A stretch of 64,000 nt of DNA, from positions 1 to 64,000 of the IMG/VR virus record IMGVR_UViG_3300007513_000952. One strand, 5' to 3'. Source of the DNA: a virus. Positions 40,410 through 47,983 of the stretch are shown here, in pieces. The translations under genes and the position numbers were made by a program. Below the pieces are notes generated by a model. The model was not told where the DNA came from and ran no database searches. It saw nothing but the letters and a program-made list of their open reading frames with translations. Positions within the stretch are counted from its first letter, which is position 1, and each line of letters begins with the position of its first letter.

Positions 40410-40790
40410 ATGAAAAAACTATTATTAACTTTATTTTTTATATTATTTACTTTTCCAATATATGCAAAAGAACACTTACAATTGTTAATGGCACACAATC
40501 CAGGTTGTAATATTTGTCAAAATTTTATTAACGAAGTAGCAGTAGACTATAACGATACTGAACAATCAAGGTATCTTCCATTAGTCATAATTAATGTATA
40601 TAAACAACCTGAATGGTTTAAAGAAGCATATGCTGAAAACAGAATTAAACATATTAGAGGAACACCAACATTTATTATATGGAATGGTAAAAAAGAGTTA
40701 TCAAGACTTACTGGTTATAGAGACAAAGGCGATTTTATGATAAGAATTAACATTTTTATTGAGGAACACAAATTAGATTATGAGAATTAA
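40410..40790 (+). CDS. secreted thioredoxin-like protein
   Basis: The 126-residue protein has a signal peptide (KKLLLTLFFILFTFPIYA, cleavage near YAKE) and a thioredoxin fold with CNIC in HNPGCNICQNF and the cis-Pro element in RGTPTFIIWNG. It should act in the periplasm on disulfides. A periplasmic thioredoxin is unusual for a phage. It might assist the exported lipoprotein protease or counter host disulfide chemistry; that is inference. Confidence 0.82.
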   Translation: MKKLLLTLFFILFTFPIYAKEHLQLLMAHNPGCNICQNFINEVAVDYNDTEQSRYLPLVIINVYKQPEWFKEAYAENRIKHIRGTPTFIIWNGKKELSRLTGYRDKGDFMIRINIFIEEHKLDYEN

Positions 40791-41427
40791 TGAAATTATA
40801 GGTGAATGGCTGATAATGCCCCAATCAATTAAACCTATGGGTTTAATTAGAAAACCTGGTGGGGGTTTTGACTTTAAAAATAAAGGCAACAACAGAGCCA
40901 ACGAAAAAGCACCTCCTGGCAGAGAAAAACAAGTTAAAGCATTAAAAGGCAAGGTTGATAATCCATATGCAGTTGCTTGGGCTTCTTATAACAAAAGCAA
41001 AAATAAAACTAATGAAGCACCGATAGAACAAGATCATAACAATCCTATAGCAAAACCATATGTTGATATGCCAGAATGGAAAGCATTACACGATATGGAT
41101 GACAAAATTATTGACGCATACATTAAACACAAACAAGTAAAAGAAGAGGTAGATCAATTTGCACCAGCAAGAGCATTAGGTGAAGCTCAATCTTCTTTAA
41201 TGCATGGATTACAAATGGCTCAAAATATAATTAAAAAAGATTATAAATTGGCAGAAGTTCAAGCCAAAGTCATTGCAGAAAATTGGCCACCTTTGATTGA
41301 TAAAATTCAAAACATATACAAAAAAGAAGATGCCGCCGGTGTTGGTATTATTACCAAACAAAACACCACTAAAGACGTCAAACCTGGCGACGAATATAAG
41401 AACGTAAAAAAATTACACCTTAGATAA
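40780..41427 (+). CDS. putative capsid-targeted internal protein
   Basis: This 215-residue protein begins MRINEIIGEWLIMPQS, like T4 internal-protein leaders, with IGE as a gp21-type site. It continues with a basic stretch (KGNNRANEKAPPGREKQVKA), PYAVAWASYNKSKNK, and a helical C-terminal half (SSLMHGLQMAQNIIKKDYKL). PYAVAWAS resembles a motif common in small phage basic proteins. Overlap with the thioredoxin gene is 11 bases. A DNA-associated head protein is a reasonable guess. Confidence 0.68.
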   Translation: MRINEIIGEWLIMPQSIKPMGLIRKPGGGFDFKNKGNNRANEKAPPGREKQVKALKGKVDNPYAVAWASYNKSKNKTNEAPIEQDHNNPIAKPYVDMPEWKALHDMDDKIIDAYIKHKQVKEEVDQFAPARALGEAQSSLMHGLQMAQNIIKKDYKLAEVQAKVIAENWPPLIDKIQNIYKKEDAAGVGIITKQNTTKDVKPGDEYKNVKKLHLR

Positions 41428-41449
41428 TACAAATAATTACTTTATACGT

Positions 41450-42193
41450 ATGATACACCTTAGAAGTTTTGGTAATAATGACGATCCTGTTATGGGAGCA
41501 GGAAACTCAACTTGGGACGCTAATTCAGGTTTACGGAAAAAAATAATGTTTGAAAATATATCTAAGTTGCCTTACGACTTTAATAATAAAAAAATTTTAA
41601 CAATAGCAGGAGGAGTAGGCAGAAATGCCGATACTCTTAGAAACTTAGGTGCAAAAGTAACAAATTCTGATTTAGGTCAACTTTGCGTTAATATTGGAAA
41701 AAGATATTACCCTAAAATTAATCATATTGTTTATGACCTGCGTAATGATCCTTTGGAAGGATTTGACTATGTTGTATGGGAACAAATATGGACTAGAGCA
41801 TATGATTTTAAAACATGGGAACATATGTATAAGTGGAAAAATTTTGCAAGAATTATTCCAAATCCGATACGATTAAAAATTTTTAAATTTAATAGTGATT
41901 ACATAGATAAGACTTATTATCAACCTGAAAAAATTGGTAATGATTATATTAAAAGACAATTTGGTGATGGAATTTGTAATGTTAAAATGGAAACTGATAT
42001 AATTGAAGATTTAATTGAAGAAGATATTGAAATTGATCTATTCAATCTGAACATTAATATACCAAAGGTGTCAAGTCATAGGTATCAAATTTTAGGTTTT
42101 AAGACAGAGCTTATTTCTAACAGAATAAATGGAATTTTTATATCCAATGGTATAAGATTAAAATTTGAAAACGGAAAAATCAAAAAAATATGA
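41450..42193 (+). CDS. SAM-dependent methyltransferase-like protein
   Basis: The 247-residue protein has a Rossmann start of methyltransferase type: KKILTIAGGVGRNADTLRNL (GxGxx binding) and KVTNSDLGQLCVNIGKR, then the acidic DPLEGFDYVVWEQIWTRA. The second half is less typical, ending in SNRINGIFISNGIRLKFENG. Target unknown. It is coupled to the next gene by ATGA. Confidence 0.6.
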   Translation: MIHLRSFGNNDDPVMGAGNSTWDANSGLRKKIMFENISKLPYDFNNKKILTIAGGVGRNADTLRNLGAKVTNSDLGQLCVNIGKRYYPKINHIVYDLRNDPLEGFDYVVWEQIWTRAYDFKTWEHMYKWKNFARIIPNPIRLKIFKFNSDYIDKTYYQPEKIGNDYIKRQFGDGICNVKMETDIIEDLIEEDIEIDLFNLNINIPKVSSHRYQILGFKTELISNRINGIFISNGIRLKFENGKIKKI

Positions 42194-43062
42194 GTTATAT
42201 ATTAGGTATTGGTTTACTATATAAAAAGTATAAAAAAAATGCAACAATTAGAATTTATATAAACAATAATTTAATTGAAACATATCAATTAACACAAGAC
42301 ATCAATCATATAGAAATACCCACAAGTATAATAAAAAGTTTTATGAAAAAACTCAAACGGTTTAACCATAATTCTCTCTCCATTCCTGATCTAATTCAAA
42401 TTAAATGTAAAATTCCAAAATTTTTAAAATTAATTGAAATTGAAGAAGAAAAACTTACTGGAGAAGTTAGAATTGAAGTTGACAATGATGATAGTAATTA
42501 TACTAATGGATTTATGTCAAAGTCATCACTAATAGAACCAAATTTTTTTATACTTTGTCCAAAAGAACTTTTAAAAAACAATGGGCAGTTTTTTTTCGAA
42601 TTCCAAGAAAACCTATACAAAAAATTAGTATCTAAGATTGAAAAAGATAAGGATTTTTCGATCCGGAGCGAAAAACCCAGACTGGAGTGGCCAATACCTC
42701 AATTTTTTGATATTGTTTTAGATAGAAACAATAAAATTAATAAAATTAAAAAAGATTGTGAAAAACAAGAACTTTGGTATCAACGTAATGGGGCATATAA
42801 GGATAATCAGAAAAATTATAACTTTCCAAGAACAAAATGGATAGATCTTTTTAAAAAACGTGGTACTTTAGCTGACCCTTATGTTTTACCATATTTTACA
42901 CAATATCCACAATATATTGGAGGATCATTTCATATAACATTTAACATTAACAAAAAGAATAAAATATATTTTCTAGACGCATATAATGTAACTAGTGGAA
43001 ACCCTACAGTTTCTATGCAAACCTTTTCGTTTGCCCACTACTTTTCCCATAAATATAAGTAA
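42190..43062 (+). CDS. hypothetical protein
   Basis: This 290-residue, Lys/Asn/Ile-rich protein follows the methyltransferase-like gene with an ATGA overlap. Features are NATIRIYINNNLIETYQLTQ, a helical IVLDRNNKINKIKKDCEKQE middle and a GGSFHITFNINKKNKIYFLD beta segment. It could be a partner or specificity subunit. No family recognised. Its stop TAATG overlaps the next start. Confidence 0.65.
   Translation: MSYILGIGLLYKKYKKNATIRIYINNNLIETYQLTQDINHIEIPTSIIKSFMKKLKRFNHNSLSIPDLIQIKCKIPKFLKLIEIEEEKLTGEVRIEVDNDDSNYTNGFMSKSSLIEPNFFILCPKELLKNNGQFFFEFQENLYKKLVSKIEKDKDFSIRSEKPRLEWPIPQFFDIVLDRNNKINKIKKDCEKQELWYQRNGAYKDNQKNYNFPRTKWIDLFKKRGTLADPYVLPYFTQYPQYIGGSFHITFNINKKNKIYFLDAYNVTSGNPTVSMQTFSFAHYFSHKYK
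43050..43055 (+). promoter_or_regulatory. late-type promoter core TAAATA
   Basis: CATAAATATAAG ends 6 bases before ATG 43062, which codes another protein with an internal-protein-like N-terminus. Confidence 0.45.
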
Positions 43063-43349
43063 TGAAAATTACAGAAATTATAATACATAAACGAATAGGT
43101 GAACAAGCAACTGCAGGTGCTACATCAAGCGGCAATATAGCAACAGTTACATCACCACACGTTGCAATAGGCAAGGATAGAGGTAATAAATCCTATATAG
43201 GATCACCAGGACGTTCAGGCACAAAAGCACCAAAACTACCTAAAATAGTACAAAAGAAAAATAAAGACGGTACAGCTAAACCATGGCATGAATTAGGAAA
43301 AGGTACTAGTATGTTTGGTGGGCCTGTACAACGGAGACCATATCCATAA
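43062..43349 (+). CDS. putative capsid-targeted basic protein
   Basis: This 95-residue protein begins MKITEIIIHKRIGEQATAGA. IGE then Q resembles a gp21 site, and the following part is basic and probably disordered (RGNKSYIGSPGRSGTKAPKL, VQKKNKDGTAKPWHELGKG). It looks like a small DNA-binding head protein. TAATG joins it to the next gene. Role inferred. Confidence 0.62.
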   Translation: MKITEIIIHKRIGEQATAGATSSGNIATVTSPHVAIGKDRGNKSYIGSPGRSGTKAPKLPKIVQKKNKDGTAKPWHELGKGTSMFGGPVQRRPYP

Positions 43350-43495
43350 TGGAACTAAAAAAATGCAAGAACTGTGGTGGTGATTCACACTGCGAAACTA
43401 GAGCTACAAGAACGGAACATAGGTATCCATCTGAAGGCGGCGAAGAATATGAAATAGAAGTATGCCGTGAATGTAGATGCGACACTTGTAAATAA
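43349..43495 (+). CDS. 48-residue zinc-knuckle protein
   Basis: The short gene encodes MELKKCKNCGGDSHCETRA and ends VCRECRCDTCK. Paired CxxC motifs (CKNC and CREC, with CDTC beyond) can form a zinc ribbon. It starts on the preceding stop and its own stop lies within AATAAATA. Its function is unknown; a small regulator or nucleic-acid binder fits. Confidence 0.65.
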   Translation: MELKKCKNCGGDSHCETRATRTEHRYPSEGGEEYEIEVCRECRCDTCK

Positions 43496-43498
43496 ATA
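43493..43498 (+). promoter_or_regulatory. late-type promoter core TAAATA
   Basis: GTAAATAAATACT overlaps the zinc-knuckle stop and ends 5 bases before ATG 43504. Confidence 0.55.
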
Positions 43499-43503
43499 CT
43501 ACT

Positions 43504-43923
43504 ATGAAAGCACAAGAATTTATTCAAGAAGGCGCATCAATGTTACCTTACTTTAAAAAAGATGAAAAAACTTGGTCTTTTCCAGATGCTTGGGCAAAAG
43601 ACGAAGCATTAGACACACCTTATATGAGTAATATGAGTATGCGTCAGTTTTTAGACACACTAGGATATGACAGTGATTTTGAAAGTGCAAGTCCAGTAGA
43701 TGCAAAAGAATTTATAGGACGTACTACACAATGGTTACAAAAAAATATTGATAAACCATCACAAGAAATTCCAACAACAGTTGATAGATCCGGAGGCGGT
43801 GCTACAATGATAGGTGGCGGAAAACCAGAAGGTTGGGATAATAGACAAGTAAAACATCATAACGAATTAGCAAGAAAAATTTTAGCAAAATATCCAGAAG
43901 TAACACATTTTGGATTTAATTAA
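43504..43923 (+). CDS. putative capsid-targeted internal protein
   Basis: This 139-residue protein begins MKAQEFIQEGASMLPYF, closely matching T4 internal proteins (MKTYQEFIAEA) with IQE before G as a gp21-type cut. The rest has TWSFPDAWAKDEALDTPYM, EFIGRTTQWLQKNIDKPSQ and a Gly-rich stretch (VDRSGGGATMIGGGKPEG). It is followed by the large protein after a 1-base gap. Head location inferred. Confidence 0.72.
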   Translation: MKAQEFIQEGASMLPYFKKDEKTWSFPDAWAKDEALDTPYMSNMSMRQFLDTLGYDSDFESASPVDAKEFIGRTTQWLQKNIDKPSQEIPTTVDRSGGGATMIGGGKPEGWDNRQVKHHNELARKILAKYPEVTHFGFN

Positions 43924-43924
43924 T

Positions 43925-46051
43925 ATGAAATATAACGAATTTAATAACCCTAGAGAAAAACCACAAGTTAGACCAGTAACAACCATGACGTCAAAAGAGC
44001 TTGGTGATAGAATAGAAAAAGCAAGAGCAAAAAATTATAAAAAACCTGAACCATTGGACTTTACAAAATTATGGAGTAAAGAAAAACCAGCAGTAGAAGC
44101 AGGTGTAACACCAGGCGGAACAAAAGTTGATTATGCCAATATAATGTTTCGTGGTAAAGAAATAGATCATAATAGTATAGAATATGAAATGCAGGATTTT
44201 AGTGATATGATTTATGAGCTACATGGAGCAAAATATATAGATGGTACACCTTTAACTGATGAAGAATTACAAGAACTTGAAAGGACAGACGAATTTACTG
44301 ACTGGGTTAGTATGGATTATGCATCATCTGGACCAGATGCGCCAGACGATTATCCATTTGAAGAAGACGGTATGACATCTGCTGATGTTGATCGAATAAG
44401 AAACCAAAAGTTTACTACCAACCAAATTAAACAGGCTTATCGTGTTTTAAATCATCCAAGAGTTAAAGGTGGCAATTATACAGCCGCTTATAATATTATT
44501 AATAGAATTGCTCCTGGTCTAGCAGATCACCCAGATGTTGCAAACGCATTAAGAAGAGCAAATGAAATGAAAGAAGATATAACAACAATGGCATCAAGAG
44601 TAATCAGAAATTATGCTAGAGAGATTGGTCCGGATTCCATGGACTATGGTATGTTTATGACATCAGCAGAACTATTAGACAAAGGTATGCTGAAATCATT
44701 AGCACAACTTATAGATAAGTCAGATACCGCTCCAAGAGAATACGTAATGAAAAAAATAGCGGATCATGATCCAGAGACATTTAAAAAAATGTATGGTGAC
44801 CAAGAGGGTTATCTTTCTGTAATGAAACCAGCACAAGATTTAAAAGATGCTGACTACAATAACTCTTTACAAAATAAATTAGATAAAGCTATGCAAGAAT
44901 ACGACTCACCAGAAAAGAAAGCAGAACGTGATGCATTAATGAAAAAGTATCTTGCTAAAGGTGGAAAAGTTGAAAAAGTACCAACAGGAAAAACTGCATA
45001 CAAAGGAAAAGAATTAAAACCACAATATAAAAAAGATAATGGAACACCAATTACAAGTCCAATGAGCGACGAATCAGTGCAAGAAGACATTTCAGAAAAA
45101 GGCAGAATTGCTTTAGAAAAAGCAGGATTTGATCCAAATGCAATTCATGAGTATATGGCAGTGTTCAATGACCACGGTGATACTTCAGAGTTAGAAGACA
45201 TGAACGAAGTTAAAATTGGAGTAGCAGATGCTATGGCCATGGTGTTAGCATCTCACGATGCTGGAGATATGTATCCAAAAAGTCCATATAGTAGTGATCC
45301 AAAATATAGAAGTAAAGAATCAGTTGAAGAATCATCTATCAAACCTTATGTGTCAATGTATAAAGGTGATGATGGAAAAACTGTATATGACGTACTAGAC
45401 AAAGACGGTAAATCAGCATACAAAACAAAAGATGAAAGATTAGCACAGCATTACTTCAAAAAAAATTATCAAAAATTAAAAGAAGACGGCGCTCCATTTG
45501 GTTCAGGCATGGAACTTTTAAGAATGGCAATTATGAGAAAGTTTATTACTGTTCAAGAATGGGATTTATTAAAACACAAATGGAAAGAAGCGGCCGCTGA
45601 AGTTGAACAACAATATAGTGATTGGCCAGAAGGCGAAGGTTTTGGATCATCAGATCACAACTTTGCAATTAGAGATTTAATGACTGCTGTTGGATATGAA
45701 TTTGATGACCAAGATACAAGTGGTAGATTTGTTGTTACAAAACAACCAGAAGAAATAGAAAAAGCAGGTATTAAAAATGTTAGAATGCAAGGTGAACCTG
45801 TTGCAACAGAAGGTGGTATGCCTGCTTCAATTATTAAACATAAACAAAAACTTGCACATATGTCTGATGAAGAATTAGCAGATAGATTTAAAGATTTTGA
45901 TGAACAAAGATTAAGACAAATGGCTTGGAGACACGGATATGGTAAAATGAGTTCTCATTACTTGGACAGAGTTAGAAACCATATGACTAGCAAAAGAACT
46001 GGAACATACGAATCAAAACTTGCTAATATGTTAAATCAACGTCTTAAATAA
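43925..46051 (+). CDS. large charged hypothetical head or core protein
   Basis: I chose ATG 43925 (708 residues), directly after the preceding stop. It begins MKYNEFNNPREKPQVRPV, loosely like the internal-protein leaders. The body is acidic and Lys-rich, with YTAAYNIINRIAPGLADHPD, the YLAKGGKVEKV motif shared with the gene at 38041, LKEDGAPFGSG and MAWRHGYGKMSSHYLDRVRN. Internal LKE sites and low-complexity segments suggest a cleaved or multi-domain head protein. No enzyme motif is visible. Confidence 0.68.
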   Translation: MKYNEFNNPREKPQVRPVTTMTSKELGDRIEKARAKNYKKPEPLDFTKLWSKEKPAVEAGVTPGGTKVDYANIMFRGKEIDHNSIEYEMQDFSDMIYELHGAKYIDGTPLTDEELQELERTDEFTDWVSMDYASSGPDAPDDYPFEEDGMTSADVDRIRNQKFTTNQIKQAYRVLNHPRVKGGNYTAAYNIINRIAPGLADHPDVANALRRANEMKEDITTMASRVIRNYAREIGPDSMDYGMFMTSAELLDKGMLKSLAQLIDKSDTAPREYVMKKIADHDPETFKKMYGDQEGYLSVMKPAQDLKDADYNNSLQNKLDKAMQEYDSPEKKAERDALMKKYLAKGGKVEKVPTGKTAYKGKELKPQYKKDNGTPITSPMSDESVQEDISEKGRIALEKAGFDPNAIHEYMAVFNDHGDTSELEDMNEVKIGVADAMAMVLASHDAGDMYPKSPYSSDPKYRSKESVEESSIKPYVSMYKGDDGKTVYDVLDKDGKSAYKTKDERLAQHYFKKNYQKLKEDGAPFGSGMELLRMAIMRKFITVQEWDLLKHKWKEAAAEVEQQYSDWPEGEGFGSSDHNFAIRDLMTAVGYEFDDQDTSGRFVVTKQPEEIEKAGIKNVRMQGEPVATEGGMPASIIKHKQKLAHMSDEELADRFKDFDEQRLRQMAWRHGYGKMSSHYLDRVRNHMTSKRTGTYESKLANMLNQRLK

Positions 46052-46063
46052 AACTACAACAAA

Positions 46064-46071
46064 TATAAATA
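46064..46071 (+). promoter_or_regulatory. full late promoter TATAAATA
   Basis: This is the one perfect match to the T4 late consensus TATAAATA in the set I examined. It ends 5 bases before ATG 46077. Confidence 0.65.
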
Positions 46072-46076
46072 CTTAG

Positions 46077-46910
46077 ATGGCACATAATAAATCCGAAGAT
46101 AATAGTTTTAGAGACCTGGTTGCTCGTTTAAACGCAATGAGTAACATGACTCCTGAGCAAGAACGTGCATCTCTAATGGAATCAGTTGGCAAGGCACCAA
46201 AAGTACTAGACGACAAAGACATTTCATTAGCAGATATTGCCAAATTAGCAGGTATTAAAGAATATGTTGAACCTGTAAAAGTTTCTAAAAAAGCACAAAA
46301 ACTAGTTGAGGAAATTACTAAAGAACCAAAAGTAGAATCAAGCATAGCTAAAGCAATAGCAGAGTCTGACGCTGATGATTCAATATCAACAAACATTAAA
46401 AAAGCAGTAACAGAAGAAAGCAATAGATTAGATAAAATTACTGAACTTGAAGCACAACTAGCAGAATTAAAAGCAGAACAAAAAGAAGAACAAACATATG
46501 ATAGTAAAGCATTTAGAGACGTTATCTCAACAGATATCGCAGAATATATTAAAAACGCAGAAGAATCTCAACTTGTTGAATTATACAACACTTTCTCAGA
46601 CAATGAAGCAATTTACAATGAAGAACAAAAAAGCATTCTTGTCAAAACTCCAGAAACTACAGAAATAATTGCAGACGCAGAAAAAGCAGAAGCACCTGAA
46701 GAAGATGAAGTTGTTCAAGAAAAAGAACCAGAAGAAAGATCAGTAGACTTAGATAAAGAAGTTTTACCAGATCCTGGAACACCATCAGTAGAAACACCTG
46801 CTGTAGAAGATGGTGGCGAAGAAGTTGAACTAGATGCTGTTGAACCAGCAATTGAAGTCCCTCAACAAGATAAATTTACCAACGATTTAGACCCAGTAGA
46901 AAAAAAATAA
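46077..46910 (+). CDS. acidic coiled-coil protein (possible scaffold/core protein)
   Basis: This 277-residue protein is highly acidic and helical. It includes ISLADIAKLAGIKEYVEP (the LAGI motif), a coiled coil (ESNRLDKITELEAQLAELKA) and a Glu/Pro-rich C-terminal region (VVQEKEPEERSVDLDKEV). Such composition is usual for phage scaffold or core proteins (gp22/gp67/gp68-like), though no specific family is visible. It has the best late promoter here. Confidence 0.68.
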   Translation: MAHNKSEDNSFRDLVARLNAMSNMTPEQERASLMESVGKAPKVLDDKDISLADIAKLAGIKEYVEPVKVSKKAQKLVEEITKEPKVESSIAKAIAESDADDSISTNIKKAVTEESNRLDKITELEAQLAELKAEQKEEQTYDSKAFRDVISTDIAEYIKNAEESQLVELYNTFSDNEAIYNEEQKSILVKTPETTEIIADAEKAEAPEEDEVVQEKEPEERSVDLDKEVLPDPGTPSVETPAVEDGGEEVELDAVEPAIEVPQQDKFTNDLDPVEKK

Positions 46911-46913
46911 ATA
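46908..46913 (+). promoter_or_regulatory. late-type promoter core TAAATA
   Basis: AAATAAATACCC overlaps the preceding stop and ends 6 bases before ATG 46920. Confidence 0.55.
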
Positions 46914-46919
46914 CCCTAT

Positions 46920-47156
46920 ATGACGGGTATTCCTTACAACTATAAAGATTATATTAATGACGTTACTAAAATGCGTCAAAGAGGAGCCATTAGTGCAGGT
47001 GAACAAGTAAAATCTCCTAACAGTGCTGGTAGTAGAGGACTTGCAAAAGTTGAAGCATTTGCTGATAGTCCAAATCAAATAATGAAAAATAACGATGTAG
47101 TTGAAGAACACGATCAAGAATTACAACGTATCATGAAATTAGCGGGTCTACTCTAA
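46920..47156 (+). CDS. small late protein with C-terminal LAGL motif
   Basis: This 78-residue protein starts TGIPYNYKDYINDVTKMRQR, has a Ser/Gly/Lys linker (SPNSAGSRGLAKVEAFADS), and ends EHDQELQRIMKLAGLL. The final motif resembles those in the genes at 38208 and 46077, so these may bind the same partner. Late expression suggests a virion role. Not otherwise recognised. Confidence 0.68.
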   Translation: MTGIPYNYKDYINDVTKMRQRGAISAGEQVKSPNSAGSRGLAKVEAFADSPNQIMKNNDVVEEHDQELQRIMKLAGLL

Positions 47157-47163
47157 AAACCAT

Positions 47164-47192
47164 TTGCATATCATCTAAAACTGTTATATACT
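47164..47192 (+). promoter_or_regulatory. sigma70-type promoter TTGCAT-N17-TATACT overlapped by an inverted repeat
   Basis: The -35 TTGCAT (47164-47169) and -10 TATACT (47187-47192) are 17 bases apart. A 7-bp inverted repeat TGTTATA/TATAACA (47182-47188 and 47196-47202) straddles the -10 and could be an operator. CAGGAGA and ATG 47215 follow, giving a normal leader. Confidence 0.6.
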
Positions 47193-47202
47193 TGTTATAA
47201 CA
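47182..47202 (+). repeat. inverted repeat TGTTATA-N7-TATAACA
   Basis: The two 7-base arms are perfect reverse complements and lie across the -10 and predicted start region of the DsbA-like gene. It could be a repressor site or a weak hairpin. Confidence 0.6.
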
Positions 47203-47214
47203 ACAGGAGAAACT

Positions 47215-47472
47215 ATGGCAGTAAGAAACTTTAACGAAGAAGAAAAACAAAAATTAATCCAAATTATATCACAAGGTTCACAAGTGTTAGGTGAAGTTGA
47301 TGATTTACGATCTGGATTAAGAGATACCGTTAAGTCAATTGCAGAGGAATTAGAATTAAAACCTGCATTAATCAACAAAGCAATTTCCGTTGCACATAAA
47401 GGCAATTACCAAAATATTGCTGATGACATGGACGCATTAGAAAGCATACTAAACTCAGTCGGTAAACTTTAG
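47215..47472 (+). CDS. DsbA-like double-stranded DNA-binding protein
   Basis: T4 DsbA binds dsDNA and has been linked to late transcription. The 85-residue protein follows the same pattern: a small N-terminal helix, LRDTVKSIAEELELKPALI (like IRIRAKDELGVDGKMF in T4), INKAISVAHKGNYQNIADD (like NRLLALYHKDNRDVFEAET) and a final helix MDALESILNSVGKL. The alignment is by eye but has consistent spacing. A strong ribosome site and a sigma70 promoter with operator-like repeat lie upstream. Confidence 0.72.
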   Translation: MAVRNFNEEEKQKLIQIISQGSQVLGEVDDLRSGLRDTVKSIAEELELKPALINKAISVAHKGNYQNIADDMDALESILNSVGKL

Positions 47473-47750
47473 TGTATCGTTTACTCAAAGAATTTTGGGT
47501 AACAAGTTACAAACAAGATAAAATTGCTTTTTACCTAGAAGTATTTTCAGTCTCAGTTACGGTAGCAGGATCATATCTATTAACTTTTACCTCCCCAGGA
47601 CCAGATATGCGTTTGATTTTTCCATTGTATCTTTTAGGTTCATCTACTCTTGCATATGCATCATGGCGTAGAAGGATAATTTGGACTTGCGTTTTGGCAT
47701 CATGGTTTACTATAATGAATGTAATAGGAAATTTTAGAGTATTTTTATGA
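47472..47750 (+). CDS. small three-TM membrane protein upstream of gene 43
   Basis: The start is GTG at 47472, sharing a base with the preceding TAG. The 92-residue protein has hydrophobic segments FYLEVFSVSVTVAGSYLLTF, LIFPLYLLGSSTLAYAS and IIWTCVLASWFTIMNVIG. It recalls short PnuC-like or transporter fragments. No function is proven. It is coupled to the next gene by a short overlap. Confidence 0.7.
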   Translation: MYRLLKEFWVTSYKQDKIAFYLEVFSVSVTVAGSYLLTFTSPGPDMRLIFPLYLLGSSTLAYASWRRRIIWTCVLASWFTIMNVIGNFRVFL

Positions 47751-47983
47751 GAACAAAAACAAAATATATTCACGTTAATCAACACAAAATTCGTTCAAAT
47801 AAAAAACATGGCTTAAATGATCCAGTTATCACAATTAAACAAGGTTCTAAAAATACTTACTGTCACGAGGTTGCAATATTAGGACCAAGCCAAGTATTAT
47901 ATGGAGGTAATAATAAACCTTTACTTCCTTGTGGTGCTAGAGTTGTTATTAAAACAGAAAGTGATGTTGAAATTATTAAATGA
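47747..47983 (+). CDS. small basic hypothetical protein upstream of gene 43
   Basis: This 78-residue protein begins RTKTKYIHVNQHKIRSNKK and has a beta core (DPVITIKQGSKNTYCHEVAIL, PCGARVVIKTESDVEIIK). Its ATGA is shared with gene 43. In marine T4-like phages small proteins of this kind sit at this place, but I cannot name a function. Possibly a polymerase-associated or translational regulator. Confidence 0.68.
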   Translation: MRTKTKYIHVNQHKIRSNKKHGLNDPVITIKQGSKNTYCHEVAILGPSQVLYGGNNKPLLPCGARVVIKTESDVEIIK

